Part shown: in pieces, positions 10,071-21,778 of the stretch
Layout of the letters: each line of letters starts with the position of its first letter
Numbering within the stretch: position 1 is the stretch's first letter
Origin: Inia geoffrensis
Lineage: Eukaryota > Chordata > Mammalia > Artiodactyla > Iniidae
Assembly (NCBI GenBank): GCA_036417435.1
Contig: CM070904.1
Span: 39,032,408-39,096,407 of the forward strand
DNA length: 64,000 nt
Reading direction: 5' to 3'
Program-made: the position numbers and the translations under genes
The notes under the pieces: model-generated
Told to the model about the DNA's origin: nothing
Seen by the model: the letters and a program-made list of their open reading frames with translations, nothing else
Databases searched by the model: none

Positions 10071-10789
10071 AGATCACAGTGGAATACTCCGTACACCCAT
10101 TGGAATTGCAAAAATTTTGTAAATCTGAAAATTCCAAGTGTTGGTGTGGATAAAGAGCAATGAGGATTCTCATAAACTGCTGGTGGGAATATAATTTGCT
10201 AAACCACTTTGAAACACCAGCATTATCCAGTAATGTTGATAACACTCTTATCCCATAACCTAGCAAATCCACCCCTAGTATCTCTCACAAATATATACCA
10301 GGGCACAGGTACAGGAATATTTGCAGCAGTATTACTCACCAAAACCTGAAAACAATCTAAATGCCCATAAGTAGTTGAAGAGATAAATAAATTGTGTTAT
10401 ATTCATATGAAGGAATACCACATAGCAATAGAATAAATGAATTACTACTATGCATAGCAGTGTAGATGAATCTCGAAAGCATGATATTGAACAAAAGAAG
10501 TAAAATACACGCAGAAAAACAGAATGATTCTATTTAAGGCAGGCAACACTAAAATATATTGTTAATGGATAGAATTTTATTACAGGTAATAAAACCACAA
10601 AGATTAACGAGGAGATCACCCCACAAAAGTCAGGATAATACTTGTGTCTATAGTGATGTGGGTCTATAATTGATAGGGGGCACATGAATGCTGGAAATAT
10701 TCTATTTCTATTTCATCTGGTTGATATGTGGATGTTCGATTTATGAAATAGTAAGAAAACTAATGAAATTTTTCTTAAAATTACAGAAG

Positions 10790-11850
10790 ATACACAGGAG
10801 CTGAGACCTGGCAGATGAGAATGAACAGGTCATACAAAAGCCTGTGGAAGAGCATTCCACAGAGAAGGTGTTGCCAGTGCAAAAGGCTAGGGAAAGGGAA
10901 AAACTTGAAGCTTTGTTCAAAAAACTAAATGGAGGTTGTGACTCAAGCACACTGATTAAAGCAGAAAGTGGTAGTGTATGAGGATTGCATAGCAGGGTAA
11001 TGTCGGATCATGCAGGTCACAGTGAGGAGTTTGAATTTTATTCCAAGGGCAATATAAAGCCATTGACTTTTTTAAAATTAATTAATTAATTAATTTTTAT
11101 TTTTGGCTGTGTTGGGTCTTCGTTGCTGTGTGCGGGCTTTCTTTAGTTGCAGCAAGCGGGGGGCTACCCTTCGTTGTGGTGCGCCGGCTTCTCACTGCGG
11201 TGGCTTCTCTTGTCGTGGAGGACAGGCTCTAGGTGTGCGGGCTTCAGTAGTTGTGGCTCACAGGCTCTAGAGCACAGGCTCAGTGGTTGTGGCACCCGGG
11301 CTTAGTTGCTATGAGGCATGTGGGATCTTCCCGGACCAGGGCTCGAACCCGTGTCCGCTGCATTGGCAGGTGGATTCTTAACCACTGTGCCACCAGGGAA
11401 GCCCCCATTGATGGGTTTTATACAGGAAACTGACATGGTCTGCTTTCCTTTTTTTTCAGAAGGTCATTCTGGTTGATGTATGGAAAACGAATTGGAGGAT
11501 GGATCCACTTCTAGAAATGGTAAAATAGCTCCTGTTGGGATAGGAAGGGATCAAGGAAGACTCTTAAATTTGGGGCTTAAGCAAATGTAAAAATGGAATC
11601 TCATTTATCAAGATGCAGATAGTGGGAGAGGAACATTTGGGGCAAAAAAATCAAGAATTATTTTTTAGACCTACTTAAGTTTGAGATGTTTGTTAATCTT
11701 CCAAAAATTGATATAAGTAAGGCAGCTGCGTGCAGAAGTCTGCAGTTCAGGGGCTGCTTTTTGGGTTGGAGATAAAAAAATTCAGGGTCATCTACATATA
11801 GATGACATAAGATCACCTTTGAAGGACAGTGGTTTGGACCCTTTATTCTT
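10790..11850 (-). mobile_element. L2 LINE, antisense, interrupted by a SINE
   Basis: Reads as the complement of the L2 coding and 3' region: gagcattccacagagaagg, 'gtgaggagtttgaattttat', 'gccattga', then 'tgacatggtctgctttcc' and 'gaattggaggatgg'. A long CHR SINE splits it at 11068-11405. Confidence 0.55.
11068..11405 (-). mobile_element. CHR-type SINE, long form
   Basis: AATT-repeat tail at the left, then ttttggctgtgttgggtctt and a right end in ccaccagggaagccc. It contains the ggcttcagtagttgtgg block missing from the short form. The short flank repeat ccattga is on both sides. Confidence 0.93.
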
Positions 11851-11854
11851 TTCT

Positions 11855-12140
11855 AATGTAATCATAAAGGCTATACATTTTGGGAACTCCCTAGTGGCCT
11901 AGTGGTTAGGACTTGGTGCTTTCACAAAAAAAAGAAGAAAAAATGGCTATACATTTCCCTCTAGGCACTGCTTTTGCTGTATCCCACAAATTTTGATATG
12001 CTGTATTTTTATTGTCCTTCACTTCAAATTATGTTTAAATTTCTCTGATGATGATTTCTTCTTTGATACCTGGCTTTCTTATAAGTGTGTTGTATAATTT
12101 CCAAATAGTTGAGAGTCATTTTTACATATGGATGTAAGGT
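11855..12140 (-). mobile_element. L1 fragment (ORF2 5' part), antisense
   Basis: Matches the antisense L1 segment also seen at about 50.1 kb: 'cttttgctgtatcccacaaa', 'ttatgtttaaatttctctg' and 'ataatttccaaatagttg'. Carries the small SINE insertion at 11881. Confidence 0.6.
11881..11944 (+). mobile_element. Head-only small SINE insertion with TSD
   Basis: Only the first 44 or so bases of a small CHR-related SINE are present (gggaactccctagtggccta ... ctttcac), then an A-rich tail. The TSD ggctatacattt flanks it at about 11869-11880 and 11945-11956. Confidence 0.75.
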
Positions 12141-12184
12141 TAAATTACCTGAACATGTACCTGAAAGAAAAGGAGGGCCCACTC

Positions 12185-12770
12185 ATTCATTCATTCAACA
12201 TCATATCTTGAATGTCTTTTTTTTGTGAAAAGCTTTATTCTAAGCACTGGAGAAATGCCAGATAAACAAGATAGTAGGATAAATGAATAAATAATCAAGG
12301 TATTACACCATCAAATAGTTATAAATGCCACAAAGAAAATTAAAGTGACAGAGACTGATAGTTGTGGGTAAGAGAGCGTTTTATTAGATTGTATGCTCAT
12401 GGAAGGTCTCCATTACAGGTAAACATTTGATCTATTGCCTGAATGAAGAGAAGCAGCCAGCCCATTGTACAGTGGGTGGCAGAGCATTCTAGGCAGTGGG
12501 AATAGCTGGTATGAAGGTCCTAACATATAGGTAAATATAACATGTTAAAGTTACAGAAAGAAGGAAGATGGTGAAGGTACTAGAATTGAGATTGGAGAGG
12601 TATGTAGGGGCCAGATCTTGAAGGACCTCATAGACATAGTAAGGAGTTTGATTTATTCCAAGTGAAATATAAAACCATCAGAGCATTTTCCTCAAGGGAG
12701 TGACAAGGTCTGATTTGGTTTTATAAAAAATCGTATCAATAGTTCTACAGAGAAAAGATTGTAGGGTGCA
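12185..12770 (-). mobile_element. L2 LINE 3' end, antisense
   Basis: Starts with reversed L2 tail repeats (cattcattcattcaaca), then 'cttattctaagcactggaga', 'cagagcattctaggcagtgg', 'gggccagatcttgaaggacc' and 'agggagtgacaaggtctga'. The same family as the copies at 10.8 and 24.0 kb. Confidence 0.6.
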
Positions 12771-13185
12771 GCAGTGGAAGTCAGAGGTGAATGTAAAAGC
12801 AGCGGTGCTTGGCTTACCATAAGTAAACCCAGGGAGTGGAAGCTTTGAAGACAAAAAATATAAGAGTTCCCTTGGTTGAAGGACATTCTTATGAGTATAT
12901 TTTTGTAAAAACTAAGGCAGACTGAAATAAAAAGCCTTGGGAAATGACTGCTTGTGTGAGGTTTCTATTACCTCTTTGGCACAAAGAAAGCAATTTGGAA
13001 TAACGTTTTTATAGGCTACGATTAAAGATGCTCAGAACCCAACTTCTAATACTTTTATTTCCTCACCACTGGCCACCTCTGATCATGGTTAAATATGGAA
13101 AAACTACAGGCTTATTTTTTTCTCATTCCCACTATGGAGAATCTGGTAGCGTTTGGGAAGATGTACATGTATGGGGCCTATTTCC
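12771..13185. other. Unassigned sequence
   Basis: No gene or repeat recognised in about 400 bp. Confidence 0.35.
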
Positions 13186-13534
13186 TTTTTTTGTTTTAAA
13201 TAAATACATTTGTTTATTTTTGGCTGCGTTAGGTCTTCGTTGCTGTGCAGGGTCTTTCTCTAGTTGTGGTGAGCGGAGGCTACTCTTCATTGTGATGTGC
13301 AGGCTTCTCACTGTGGTGGCTTCTCTGTTGCGGAGCATGGGCTCTAGGCGCATGGGCTTCGGGAGCTGTGACACGTGGACTTGGTACTTGTGGCTCTAGA
13401 GCACAGGCTCAGTAGTTGTAGTGCACGGCCTTACTTGCTCCACACCATGTGGGATCTTCTTGGACCAGGGCTCGAACCCGTGTGCCCTGCATTGGCAGGC
13501 GGATTCTCAACCACTGCACTGCCAGGTAAGTCCA
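13186..13534 (-). mobile_element. CHR-type SINE, long form
   Basis: Full-length reversed copy. TSD ggcctattt[c/a]c at about 13175 and 13535. Moderately diverged (head reads gccaggtaagtcc). Confidence 0.93.
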
Positions 13535-14065
13535 GGCCTATTTACTATTTATTGAATATTTAAGTATTAAGCAGGAAGAAGTTAAGACAGCTGGCCTGTC
13601 ATCAATTTCTCTCCTATTACTGGGAGTGGAGAGGTCAACATACTCTTAGACAGAGAAAGAAAGTAGATGACCCAGTATTGTAAACATGACAATAACTGAA
13701 CCTCTTGAAAGATACATGGTTATTTGCTAAGAGGAGAGTCCTTGGTCATGGAATGCTCTTTACATGATATCCCTACTTCTTTAGGATTGCTTATGGTGAA
13801 TCTATGAATTTAAGGAACATGACTTCCTGAAAAATGTTACAAAACCATTCAGCTATATGCCCATAAAATGGCAATGTTTCATTACAGAGAGCTTATGTCT
13901 TACATGGGAAGAAAGGACCTGGGAGCTCCCCTCAGTTTCTCAGACCTCCCCCTGCTTTGCCTGTTCCTGTTGATTGATTATATTCCTGAAATTATTCATA
14001 AAGCTTGATACTGGAAGAGATCTTAGATTTGCCTGAGTCTGACTTGACAATATGATCCTTCGTGT
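13535..14065. other. Unassigned sequence
   Basis: No exon or named repeat recognised. Confidence 0.35.
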
Positions 14066-14100
14066 TACACACACACACACATACACACACACACACACAT
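14066..14100. repeat. (CA)n microsatellite
   Basis: About 16 CA units with one TA interruption. Confidence 0.9.
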
Positions 14101-14244
14101 ATTCAGCTACTGGATGCAGTTGTCTTTGAAACATGCCTTTTGAGTTCCCACCTGTAGGTGACATCAAACACTGATATTTTGAGACAGAAGAGCAGAAAAG
14201 TTAAAACAATAAGCAAAGATTCTGGGGACAGCAAGGAGCCCTAG

Positions 14245-14370
14245 AAGAGGAGTCAGGATTACTGAGCTCTCTTCTTTGACGTTATATAGCTGTGTGACTT
14301 GGGCTTAGTTTTCCTATTTATAAATTGAAAGAGTTGTGTAATATGATTTCAGAAGCCACCTCTGGTTCTA
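14245..14370 (+). repeat. MIR fragment
   Basis: Central MIR motif agctgtgtgacttgggcttag, then gttttcctatttataaattg. Diverged. Confidence 0.5.
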
Positions 14371-14438
14371 AAAATTTGGGAGTCCAAAACAGAAAGTAAG
14401 AAAACCAATTTCATTGTATGAGAAAAATCAAGAAATGA

Positions 14439-14799
14439 GGGACTTCCCTGGTGGCGCAGTGGTTAAGAATCCGCCTGCCAATGCAGGGCACACGGGTTCG
14501 AGCCCTGGTCTGGGAAGATCCCACATACCGCAGAGCAACTAAGCCCCTGTGCCACAACTACTGAGTCTGCAAGCCACAACTACTGAGCCTGCAAGCCACA
14601 ACTACTGAAGCCCGTGTACCTAGGGCCTGTGCTCCACAGCAAGAGAAGCCACCGCAGTGAGAAGCCTGTGCACTGCAACAAAGAGTAGCCCCTGCTCGCC
14701 ACAACTAGAGAAAGCCTGCGCGCACAGCAACAAAGACCCAACGCAGCCAGAAGTAAATTAATTAATTAATTAATTAATTAAAAAAACCAAAAAAAACAA
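14439..14799 (+). mobile_element. CHR-type SINE, long form
   Basis: Full length from gacttccctggtggcgcagt to an ATTA-repeat tail. TSD caagaaatga at about 14429-14438 and 14801-14810. The internal block ctactgagcctgcaagccacaa occurs twice, a small internal duplication. Confidence 0.93.
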
Positions 14800-14839
14800 C
14801 CAAGAAATGAGAAATAACACTGGGATCAAGCCTCCCTCT

Positions 14840-15140
14840 GGTGGTCACCGCGTTCAAAAGCCTGCCCTCATTCAGCCATATCCTCAGGGCCTTTGTATTC
14901 CCAGGCTCTTCTTGCCTCTCAGATCCAATATGTACCCCTCCAATCCACTTTATTCTCCTGTCATTTTGTGCTTCTATTATGACAGAGGCAGCCTTGTTTT
15001 AGAGTTATTTTTATCTCTCCATTAGATTCTAGTTTCTAGAGGACAAGGAATGTGTTTTAATTATCTTTGTTTCTCCTATTGTGTTTATGTGTTTTACCCA
15101 TAGCAAGTTCTTGGTGACTATTTCTCGAAATGAATATATG
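14840..15140 (+). mobile_element. L2 LINE 3' end
   Basis: Follows the L2 3' region: 'cctcagggcctttgtattcc', 'tcattttgtgcttctattat', 'tagattctagtttctagagg', 'acaaggaatgtgtttta'. Ends near 'agcaagttcttggtgact'. Confidence 0.6.
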
Positions 15141-15232
15141 CCCAGGAGAGCGAAAAAAACTGAAGAATTTTATGTAGTGGCACTTTGCTTACTATAGGCA
15201 CTTTGCTTACTAAAGTCCTCAGTAGAGCTATG

Positions 15233-15262
15233 TTTTTTGTTTGTTTGTTTGTTTGTTTTTAT
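15233..15262. repeat. (TTTG)n simple repeat
   Basis: Five to six TTTG units ending in a short T run. Confidence 0.85.
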
Positions 15263-16060
15263 TACATTCTGGCGAGGTAGAGAGGAGGAGATAGAATCTC
15301 AGTGAGCAGTAGTCGCAAATGAGACGCTGTAAGGTGGGGGGGATTTGAAAAGGACAGCAGTTAAAGTTTTGGATCCAATGTTAGCTATAAGAATGCATTA
15401 ATGAATAATTGGAAAAATCTGGGCAAGCCCAATGTATTGAGTAGGAAAGGATTAAAGGATTTTAAAGTTCTAAAAAGAGCTCTTCTGCTGAGGCAGCAGT
15501 GGTTTGGATGTGAGCTACCTCTTCTGCATGTTAAACACGACCTCTTTGTCCCTTGCAGCACAGTTGTAGAAATAGGTGGAAGCCTCTTCAGGAAGCTCAT
15601 GAAGGGGGCTGCTGCTTTTAAGGAACACACTTTTCCTAAGAACACTTTCTCCCAAATCTCTTCTTTTTCACTTAAAAGGTGGTGGAGGGAGTGGAGGGTT
15701 GCGGGGTTGGTGAAGCAAAGGAAGGAGGAGAAATTGGGCATTTTGGTGGATGGAGAAGAGAGGCAAAGGAGATCGCTGAGGTCCAAGGGGCATAATAGTC
15801 TAGAGAAATCTGATAGAGAGAGACCAGGGTTTTCTGTGATGCTGAATGCAGTGGGGGGTGGTGTTTTCGTTAACTAAGGTGTTTGGTTTTACAGCCCAGA
15901 AAGAGAATGTGAGCAGGGACAGCTCCGATTCTATGAGATGAGGCCAAAAATGGCATTCCTTAAAGCCTTGGCAACAAAATATGGTTTAATGTCGGCTTCA
16001 TCTGGACAGATTTTATAAAAAACACAGAGTCTGGGATGAAAAACAAGTGAAAGATTTGAA
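15263..16060. other. Unassigned sequence with a 158-codon plus-strand open frame
   Basis: A frame from 15401 to 15877 has an overlapping minus-strand frame of 133 codons. Neither shows a recognisable domain, and the plus frame is basic with no signal peptide or membrane segment. There are no repeats I can name here. It may be chance or the relic of a non-coding exon. Confidence 0.3.
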
Positions 16061-16069
16061 ATCACTCTT

Positions 16070-16720
16070 TATAGGGGAAGAATATTAATGGCCAACAAAC
16101 ACATGTAAAATTGTTTAACCTCACCAGGGATTAAGGAAATGCAAATCAAACCACTTTTTGTTCAGCATGCCGGCAAAATTTTAAAAGATGCATGATATTA
16201 AATGTGTGGGGAAATGACTATTCTTTTACACTCTTAGTGGGTATATAAATTAATAATGCTCTTTTTGGACATTGCAATCTGGTGCTATCTATTACATTTT
16301 AAAATGTACGTACTCTTTAACCCAGCATTCCCTTTTCTCAGTATTCACCCTAGAGTAATTCTCACACATGTTCACAAAAACGTAGGTATAATGAATTTTT
16401 ACCCGAGGTTTTTTTTTTTTTTTTTTTGAGCTCTTTTATCATGGAAAATTTCAAACATGCAAAGTAAACAGTAGTGGTATAATGAGCCCCCATGCACTTG
16501 TCACCCATCTAAGGATGTTATTAATAGCTTTAAGTACTAAATAGTCTACATGTCAAGTCATGGGAGAAAATTAAATAAAAAATAGTACATCCATACTTTG
16601 AATTTTGGAATGCTTTGCAGCAGTATGAAAAAGGTGGAAAGAGCTTTATATAACTTTCTAAATGGGTTCCAACATATAGCTAAGTAAAAAAAACTGAGTT
16701 GCCAAATAATGCACGTAGTA
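16070..16720 (+). mobile_element. Old L1/HAL1-like LINE fragment with an internal insertion
   Basis: 'aatggccaacaaacacatg', 'attaaggaaatgcaaatcaa' and 'taacccagcattccctttt' are sense L1 ORF2 motifs. A T-run followed by 'tggaaaatttcaaacatgc' (about 16410-16535) is a second LINE piece in the other orientation. Confidence 0.55.
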
Positions 16721-16734
16721 TGATACTGGTAGGT

Positions 16735-16925
16735 TGAAGAGGTTCAGAGCACATGCTCAGGAGCCAGCCTTACCACTTAGGAAGTGTGTGACTTGGGCAA
16801 GTTACCTGTTCTCTTTCTGCTTCAGTTTCCTCATCTGTAAAGTAAGGATGAATGAAAATAATAGTATCTACCTCATAGGGTAATTGTGAGAATGTTTGGC
16901 ATGCATTAAGTACTAGACATTTTTA
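16735..16925 (+). repeat. MIR
   Basis: Nearly complete MIR: 'gaggttcagagcacatgctc', 'gtgtgtgacttgggcaagtt', 'ttcctcatctgtaaagtaag', 'ctacctcatagggtaattgt'. One of the best-preserved MIRs in the window. Confidence 0.75.
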
Positions 16926-16929
16926 CTTG

Positions 16930-17626
16930 TGCAAACAATTGATCAAAAGAAGGTAAAACTCTATATTTTCTATATACAAATATTTATGTAAAAGCATAGG
17001 AAAGATTCTGAAATTATTCACACTTAACTGGTATTAGTGATTTTATCTTGGGGGTATGGGAATTGAGAGGACGGTCAAGGAGGCCATTTGTTTTATGTAT
17101 ATCATTTGACCCTTTTACTATGAGAAGACATTCCTATTACTTGTATAACGCTTAGACTAATTAAACAATTCCCAGGCTCTACCTTTAGAGATAAATAGTG
17201 ATTTAAATATTTCTTACTTGGAAGTATATTGCAGTATATAGATGGGCAAAAGCAAAGAGCAGGGATAAATGGAAGATATAAGATTCACTGCAGCAAAACT
17301 GCAGAAGCAGTTGAGATGGAAACTAGTCCATCTAGTCTCATTATAAACTAGACTGAAGTGGACGGTGAAAGGGATTTGAGGAGCGGATCTGAAGATCAGA
17401 TAAGCACACATTTGGAGATATTATTAATGTAAATGTAGTTAGTGGGACTTACTAATATTTTGCATTTATTCATCATCTGTGGCTAGAATAGTTCTTATCC
17501 CTCACAAGGAAAGATTGGAGATTAAATAAGAATATGCCTGTGTAAAATATGGTAATTGCCCATATATACCCAACACCCGCAGAAGAATATGCTTATTCTG
17601 TAAACTTGTACATAATTCTTATGATT
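16930..17626. other. Unassigned sequence
   Basis: No gene or named repeat recognised in about 700 bp. Confidence 0.35.
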
Positions 17627-17835
17627 TTTTTTTTTTTTTTTTTGCGGTATGTGGGCCTCTCACTGCCGTGGCCTCTCCCTCTGCGGAGCACAGGCTCCGG
17701 ACGTGCAGGCTCAGCGGCCATGGCTCACGGGCCCAGCCGCTCCGCGGCATGTGGGATCCTCCCAGACCGGGGCACAAACCCGTGTCCCCTGCATCGGCAG
17801 GCGGACTCTAAACCACTGCGCCACCAGAGAAGCCC
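17627..17835 (-). mobile_element. CHR-type SINE, short form
   Basis: TSD tcttatgatt[t/c]ttt on both sides (17617 and 17836). A tail of about 17 T and few mutations, so a young copy. Confidence 0.95.
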
Positions 17836-18049
17836 TCTTATGATTCTTTTTAATTAATTCTTTTGTTTCCCACATTCTGAGTTCAAAAATACATTAACCT
17901 TAAAATAGTTTAAATAGAAACACATTAACTTGGGCAAACTAAATCAACCTGGCAACAGGTAGTGTCCTTTCTGGATCTACCAGATGAGAAGTTAAGTTAC
18001 AACTTTAGGAATTAGAACTAGCTGTTCTTGACTTATTATTATCATCTAG

Positions 18050-18205
18050 AAGGACTTCAATTAATTTATACTTGAAACTTCCTGAAGGCAGGCACCTTGT
18101 TTTTAAGTTTTCGTTTCCCATTTTCTAAAACAGCACCAGGCACCTAACAGCTGCTTTTAACAGGTGTTTATTGAATGAAGGAAGGAGTGAATGAATGGTG
18201 AGTGA
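18050..18205 (+). mobile_element. L2 LINE 3' tail
   Basis: 'ctgaaggcaggcaccttg', 'agcaccaggcacctaacag', 'tgtttattgaatgaag' and GAAT-type repeats are the L2 3' end. Confidence 0.55.
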
Positions 18206-18424
18206 AGGAAGGTTTCATCACTTCTCTTGAAATTCTCTGGAGATTCCTGCCTTGGTGAGTGTACCTCTTTCTAGTTCAAGAAATAGTGGACTACTTATTT
18301 AGGATATATGATATTGCGTGTGTGTGTTCAGAAAGGTCACTTGATTATTTTCCCACTACTAATTTTACAAAGAGCTTTAAGAAGTTGGATAATCATCATG
18401 CATCCCTTTCTAAATCATATTACA

Positions 18425-18565
18425 GTTCTTCATGTCTTATCTCAGACTGTGGTCACCTTGAGGGCAGGGATTATTATTCTTTGAATCACTCCATACAATT
18501 GACCATGACATGCCATGACAGTGGCTACTTGATAAATATTATTGAATTAATGAATGAATAAATGC
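18425..18565 (+). mobile_element. L2 LINE 3' tail
   Basis: 'cagactgtggtcaccttgag', 'ggcagggattattattc', then 'tgataaatattattg' and 'aatgaatgaataaatg'. Confidence 0.55.
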
Positions 18566-19340
18566 TGATAATTTTCATAACTTTGATTTAGAGAATTTCT
18601 CATATTCTGTTCTCATATTGTGTCTTCCTCTTCCAGCTGTACCTTCTAGTGCAACTGGTCTCACAGCTGTATCGTAGAAAATTCCTGATTCTCTTTGCAC
18701 TGAGGGCATCAAGGCAGGTGAGGATGGTGTAATCCCACAGCTGTTGCTTCTCTCACAATGTGTGCTCTCTCACTAAGACCTAATTAAACTGTGATGCCCC
18801 TACATTCCTCTGGGGACTAAGCCTAGGGTGGCTTTTCCAGGCTTCTAATCTCTTAAATTGCCTATGCGTCAAAATTCTCCCCGTGGCCATTATTGGTAAC
18901 ACCTCAAAATAAGTGAAAGTTAAGCCAGAGAGGGAGTACACTTGCATGGAAAAGCCCTTGTCTTTGGACTTGTAGCAAAATAGCTCTTAATACTGAAGAA
19001 ACAAAATCTTTTCTGCTTTGTGAACCAGTGAAAATCTAATAAAAGCGTGTCTCTCCAGAGTACTTTACATTATTAGCATCCTGGCTTCACACTCACTTTA
19101 ACAAATAACTTATTTTAAAAGTTTCTCCAGGGAGGAGACAAGGAACCAAAAATATCTTGGAAGAAAACTTCACCTAGCAACCTGATCAGGCTGTTTCATA
19201 CAGTTTCTGAAATTTAACCTCATGCAGCAAAGTGTTTGTGGCTTTTTTAGTTTCTGATTTTGGTATGTACAGAAACTTCTTCATGGTTAAGCAAGCAGGG
19301 AAAAAGAGTAGTGCCTTACATGTGAGTAGCACTTTACGGC
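18566..19340. other. Unassigned sequence
   Basis: No exon with splice sites and no named repeat in about 775 bp. Confidence 0.35.
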
Positions 19341-19344
19341 TTTC

Positions 19345-19590
19345 ATTATATAAAGCATTCATTATAATTGCTACTATCATAATTGATCACCTACTACAGG
19401 ACATTGTGCTAACCATTCTACATATGTACAGAGAACTTAATCTTTGCCACAGTCCTATGAGGTAAAGAAGTATTACAAATCCTATTTTACTAATGAAGAA
19501 ACTGAGGTTTAGAGGAGTTATGTAATTTGCCCAAAGTCATATAGTTAGTAAGTGGATGAATCTGGATTTGTTTGACCTTAAAACTTACAA
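19345..19590 (-). repeat. MIR
   Basis: Reversed MIR with clear order: 'acctactacaggacattgtg', 'tatgaggtaaagaagtatt', 'ctaatgaagaaactgaggtt', 'aatttgcccaaagtcatata'. Confidence 0.8.
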
Positions 19591-19619
19591 ACTTATTTCA
19601 CTTGGAGAGAACCTTAAAA

Positions 19620-21455
19620 AGTTTTACGTGAACAGCTCTTTTCCTTTTATATGTACCACTGTCCCAATGTCTATGTCTGTCTCCAGCTTTTTCCTCCCTT
19701 CTTTCCCTTCTCAAGAAAAGCCAACCTCATAACATATCCTTCTTTCCCTCCTGCTACATGTGCTCCGAATTCCTGGTACCACCTTGCTCCACAACTCCAG
19801 GGAGCGCTGTCCACAAGGTGCTTTCTGTGGGTGGCACCTCTTGAAGCAAGACTTCAGCACATCATGTGAATGCTGCCCCCTGGGGTTGTGTGACTGCCAG
19901 CTCTGTGGATTTTCTCCCTCTCACCTTATCAAGAACTTCAGTCTTGCATCTCCCCTCCATCATCAATCTCTCTCACATGCTCCTAGATTATTTGAATCAG
20001 CATACAAACATAGCCACTATCCTCTACCTTAAAGACAAACAAAACCCAAGAAACAACACCAACAATCACCCTTGACCCTATATTCCTCTTTCACCTGCTT
20101 TATCAACAGCAATCAATATTTTTTAAAAAAAATATTTACTTATCTATTTATTTGGCTGTGCCTGGTCTTTAGTTGCAGCATGCAAGCTCTTAGTTGCAGC
20201 ATGCGGGATCTAGTTCCCTGACCAGGGATCAAACCTGGGACCCTTGCATTGGGAGCACAGAGTCTTAACCACTAGACCACCAGGGAAGTCCTAGCAGTAG
20301 TCAATATTTACCATCCCGAAACATTCTCCTTTCTTGAGTTCTATGCCATCACTCTTTCTTCGTTTTCCTATTTCTCAACCCACCCCTTTCCTCTCTCACT
20401 ATATACTTTCCTTTATCCTTTCTCTAAATACAAAATTTCTTCAAGCTGTTTATGAGGCTCCTCTTCTTCTTTCTATATTCTCTTAAGTCTTCTCATCTGT
20501 TCTTGTGATTTAAAATACTCCCAAGTGCATATCTTTACCCCAGATCTTGCCTCTGAGTTCTATTCTTACACCCAATGTTCTCCTTTACAGCTCCCCCTGA
20601 GTATCTTACAAGCATGTCAAACTTAAGGCTTCCCAAACCAAACTCTAGTTTTCTTGCTCCTTCCCATCTTCATCTCAGAAAATGGCATCATCCTCACACA
20701 GTTGCTTAGGCCAGAATCTTGCAAAATAGCTTTGATTCCTACCTTTCCTTTATCCCTGCATTTAATCCATCATCAAGTCCTGTCTATTGTATCTCCAAAA
20801 TACATATCAAATCAGTTTACCTTGTCTGCTGACCCCCCCTAGTCAAAGCCTCCATGCCATCTCTCTTCGGATGCTTTAATAGTCACGAGCTGTTCCTATT
20901 TCTTCTTTTGTCCCCCTCCCCAATCCATTCCTGCAGCATCCAGATTTTTGCAAAATGTAAATTGGATCACAATACTCTCTTGCTTAAAACATTTTAGTGA
21001 GGTCCATTGTGCTTCACATAAGGGCCATACAGAAGGCCCTATATGGTCTGGCCCATGCCTACCTCTCCAACTTCATTGCAACCACTGTGCTCTAAGTGTC
21101 CTCTTTCAGTTCACTAGACAGATCAGACTTTCCTACCTTTAAGCCTCTGGATATGCTATTCTCTGTCCTTAAAAGCCTTCCCTGCCCCCAACCTGGCTGC
21201 CTCCACCTTATCCTTCAGTTGGCCCCCAAGATTGTTCTTGTCAAGGTCACCAATGACCTCCATGTTGCTAACAGTGATACTGACACGTGTAGCATCTCGT
21301 CTTTCTGTCTGTGCAGTAATTTCCAGTTTCCCTACTTGATCTTGAGTTCCTTGAAATCAGGGATTGTATCTGCCGTATGTCTTCATTTCCCTGCCGTCTA
21401 CCATAATGGTTGGCTTATAGTAGGTATTTAATAAATGCTTATAAATGAATGAAGG
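19620..21455 (+). mobile_element. L2 LINE, sense, with a nested SINE
   Basis: The right part (from about 20300) is convincing: 'cagaaaatggcatcatcctc', 'catcatcaagtcctgtctat', 'tgcaaaatgtaaattggatc', 'gccctatatggtctggccca'. The tail is 'tagtaggtatttaataaatg'. The part before the SINE at 20121 is weaker. The reading frames here are decayed L2 ORF2. Confidence 0.65.
20121..20291 (-). mobile_element. CHR-related small SINE
   Basis: Reversed copy with 'ttggctgtgcctggtcttta' and the tandem phrase 'ttagttgcagcatgc' twice. TSD agtcaatattt / agcaatcaatattt at its edges. Confidence 0.9.
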
Positions 21456-21529
21456 TGGAAGTTCAGACCTCTTGGGAAAGATTGCTGCAGTAGTAACCCC
21501 CAACTCCCACTAGTGTAGTGAACAGAAAC

Positions 21530-21650
21530 TAGAAAGAATATTAAGAGACAGGGATTCAAGTCTTGGCACTGGCAATAATTATCAAATTCTTCTGACCTAA
21601 GTTAACTCATCTGCATCATCTACATCACTAAATTTTTGATACTTCTTGCT
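21530..21650 (+). repeat. MIR fragment
   Basis: 'gggattcaagtcttggcact' and 'gacctaagttaactcatctg' follow MIR. Short and diverged. Confidence 0.4.
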
Positions 21651-21778
21651 CTTAAGATTAAAAATTTTAATTGCTAAAGCTGTATTTCTGAGTCCTCTAC
21701 CCACAAATCCCTTCTTGTGAGTTGCAGAAAATCAGTAAATGAGATTTAATTTTTAAAAAACTTGAAAGAAAATTTATT

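Larger units (their letters stand above)
8181..10750 (+). mobile_element. L1 LINE fragment (ORF2 3' half) broken by three insertions
   Basis: Pieces of one sense L1 ORF2 can be followed in order: ttatatgaaaatttaaaggg, gaacttctgttcataaaaag and gagtgggagaagatatttgc. Then come 'ccaaatggccaataagcaaa', 'taaactgctggtgggaata' and 'ctaaatgcccataag', ending near 10745. It is interrupted by a small SINE (8601), a solo LTR (8925) and a short SINE (9864). The fragments rejoin cleanly across the insertions, so the L1 is older than all three. Confidence 0.8.
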
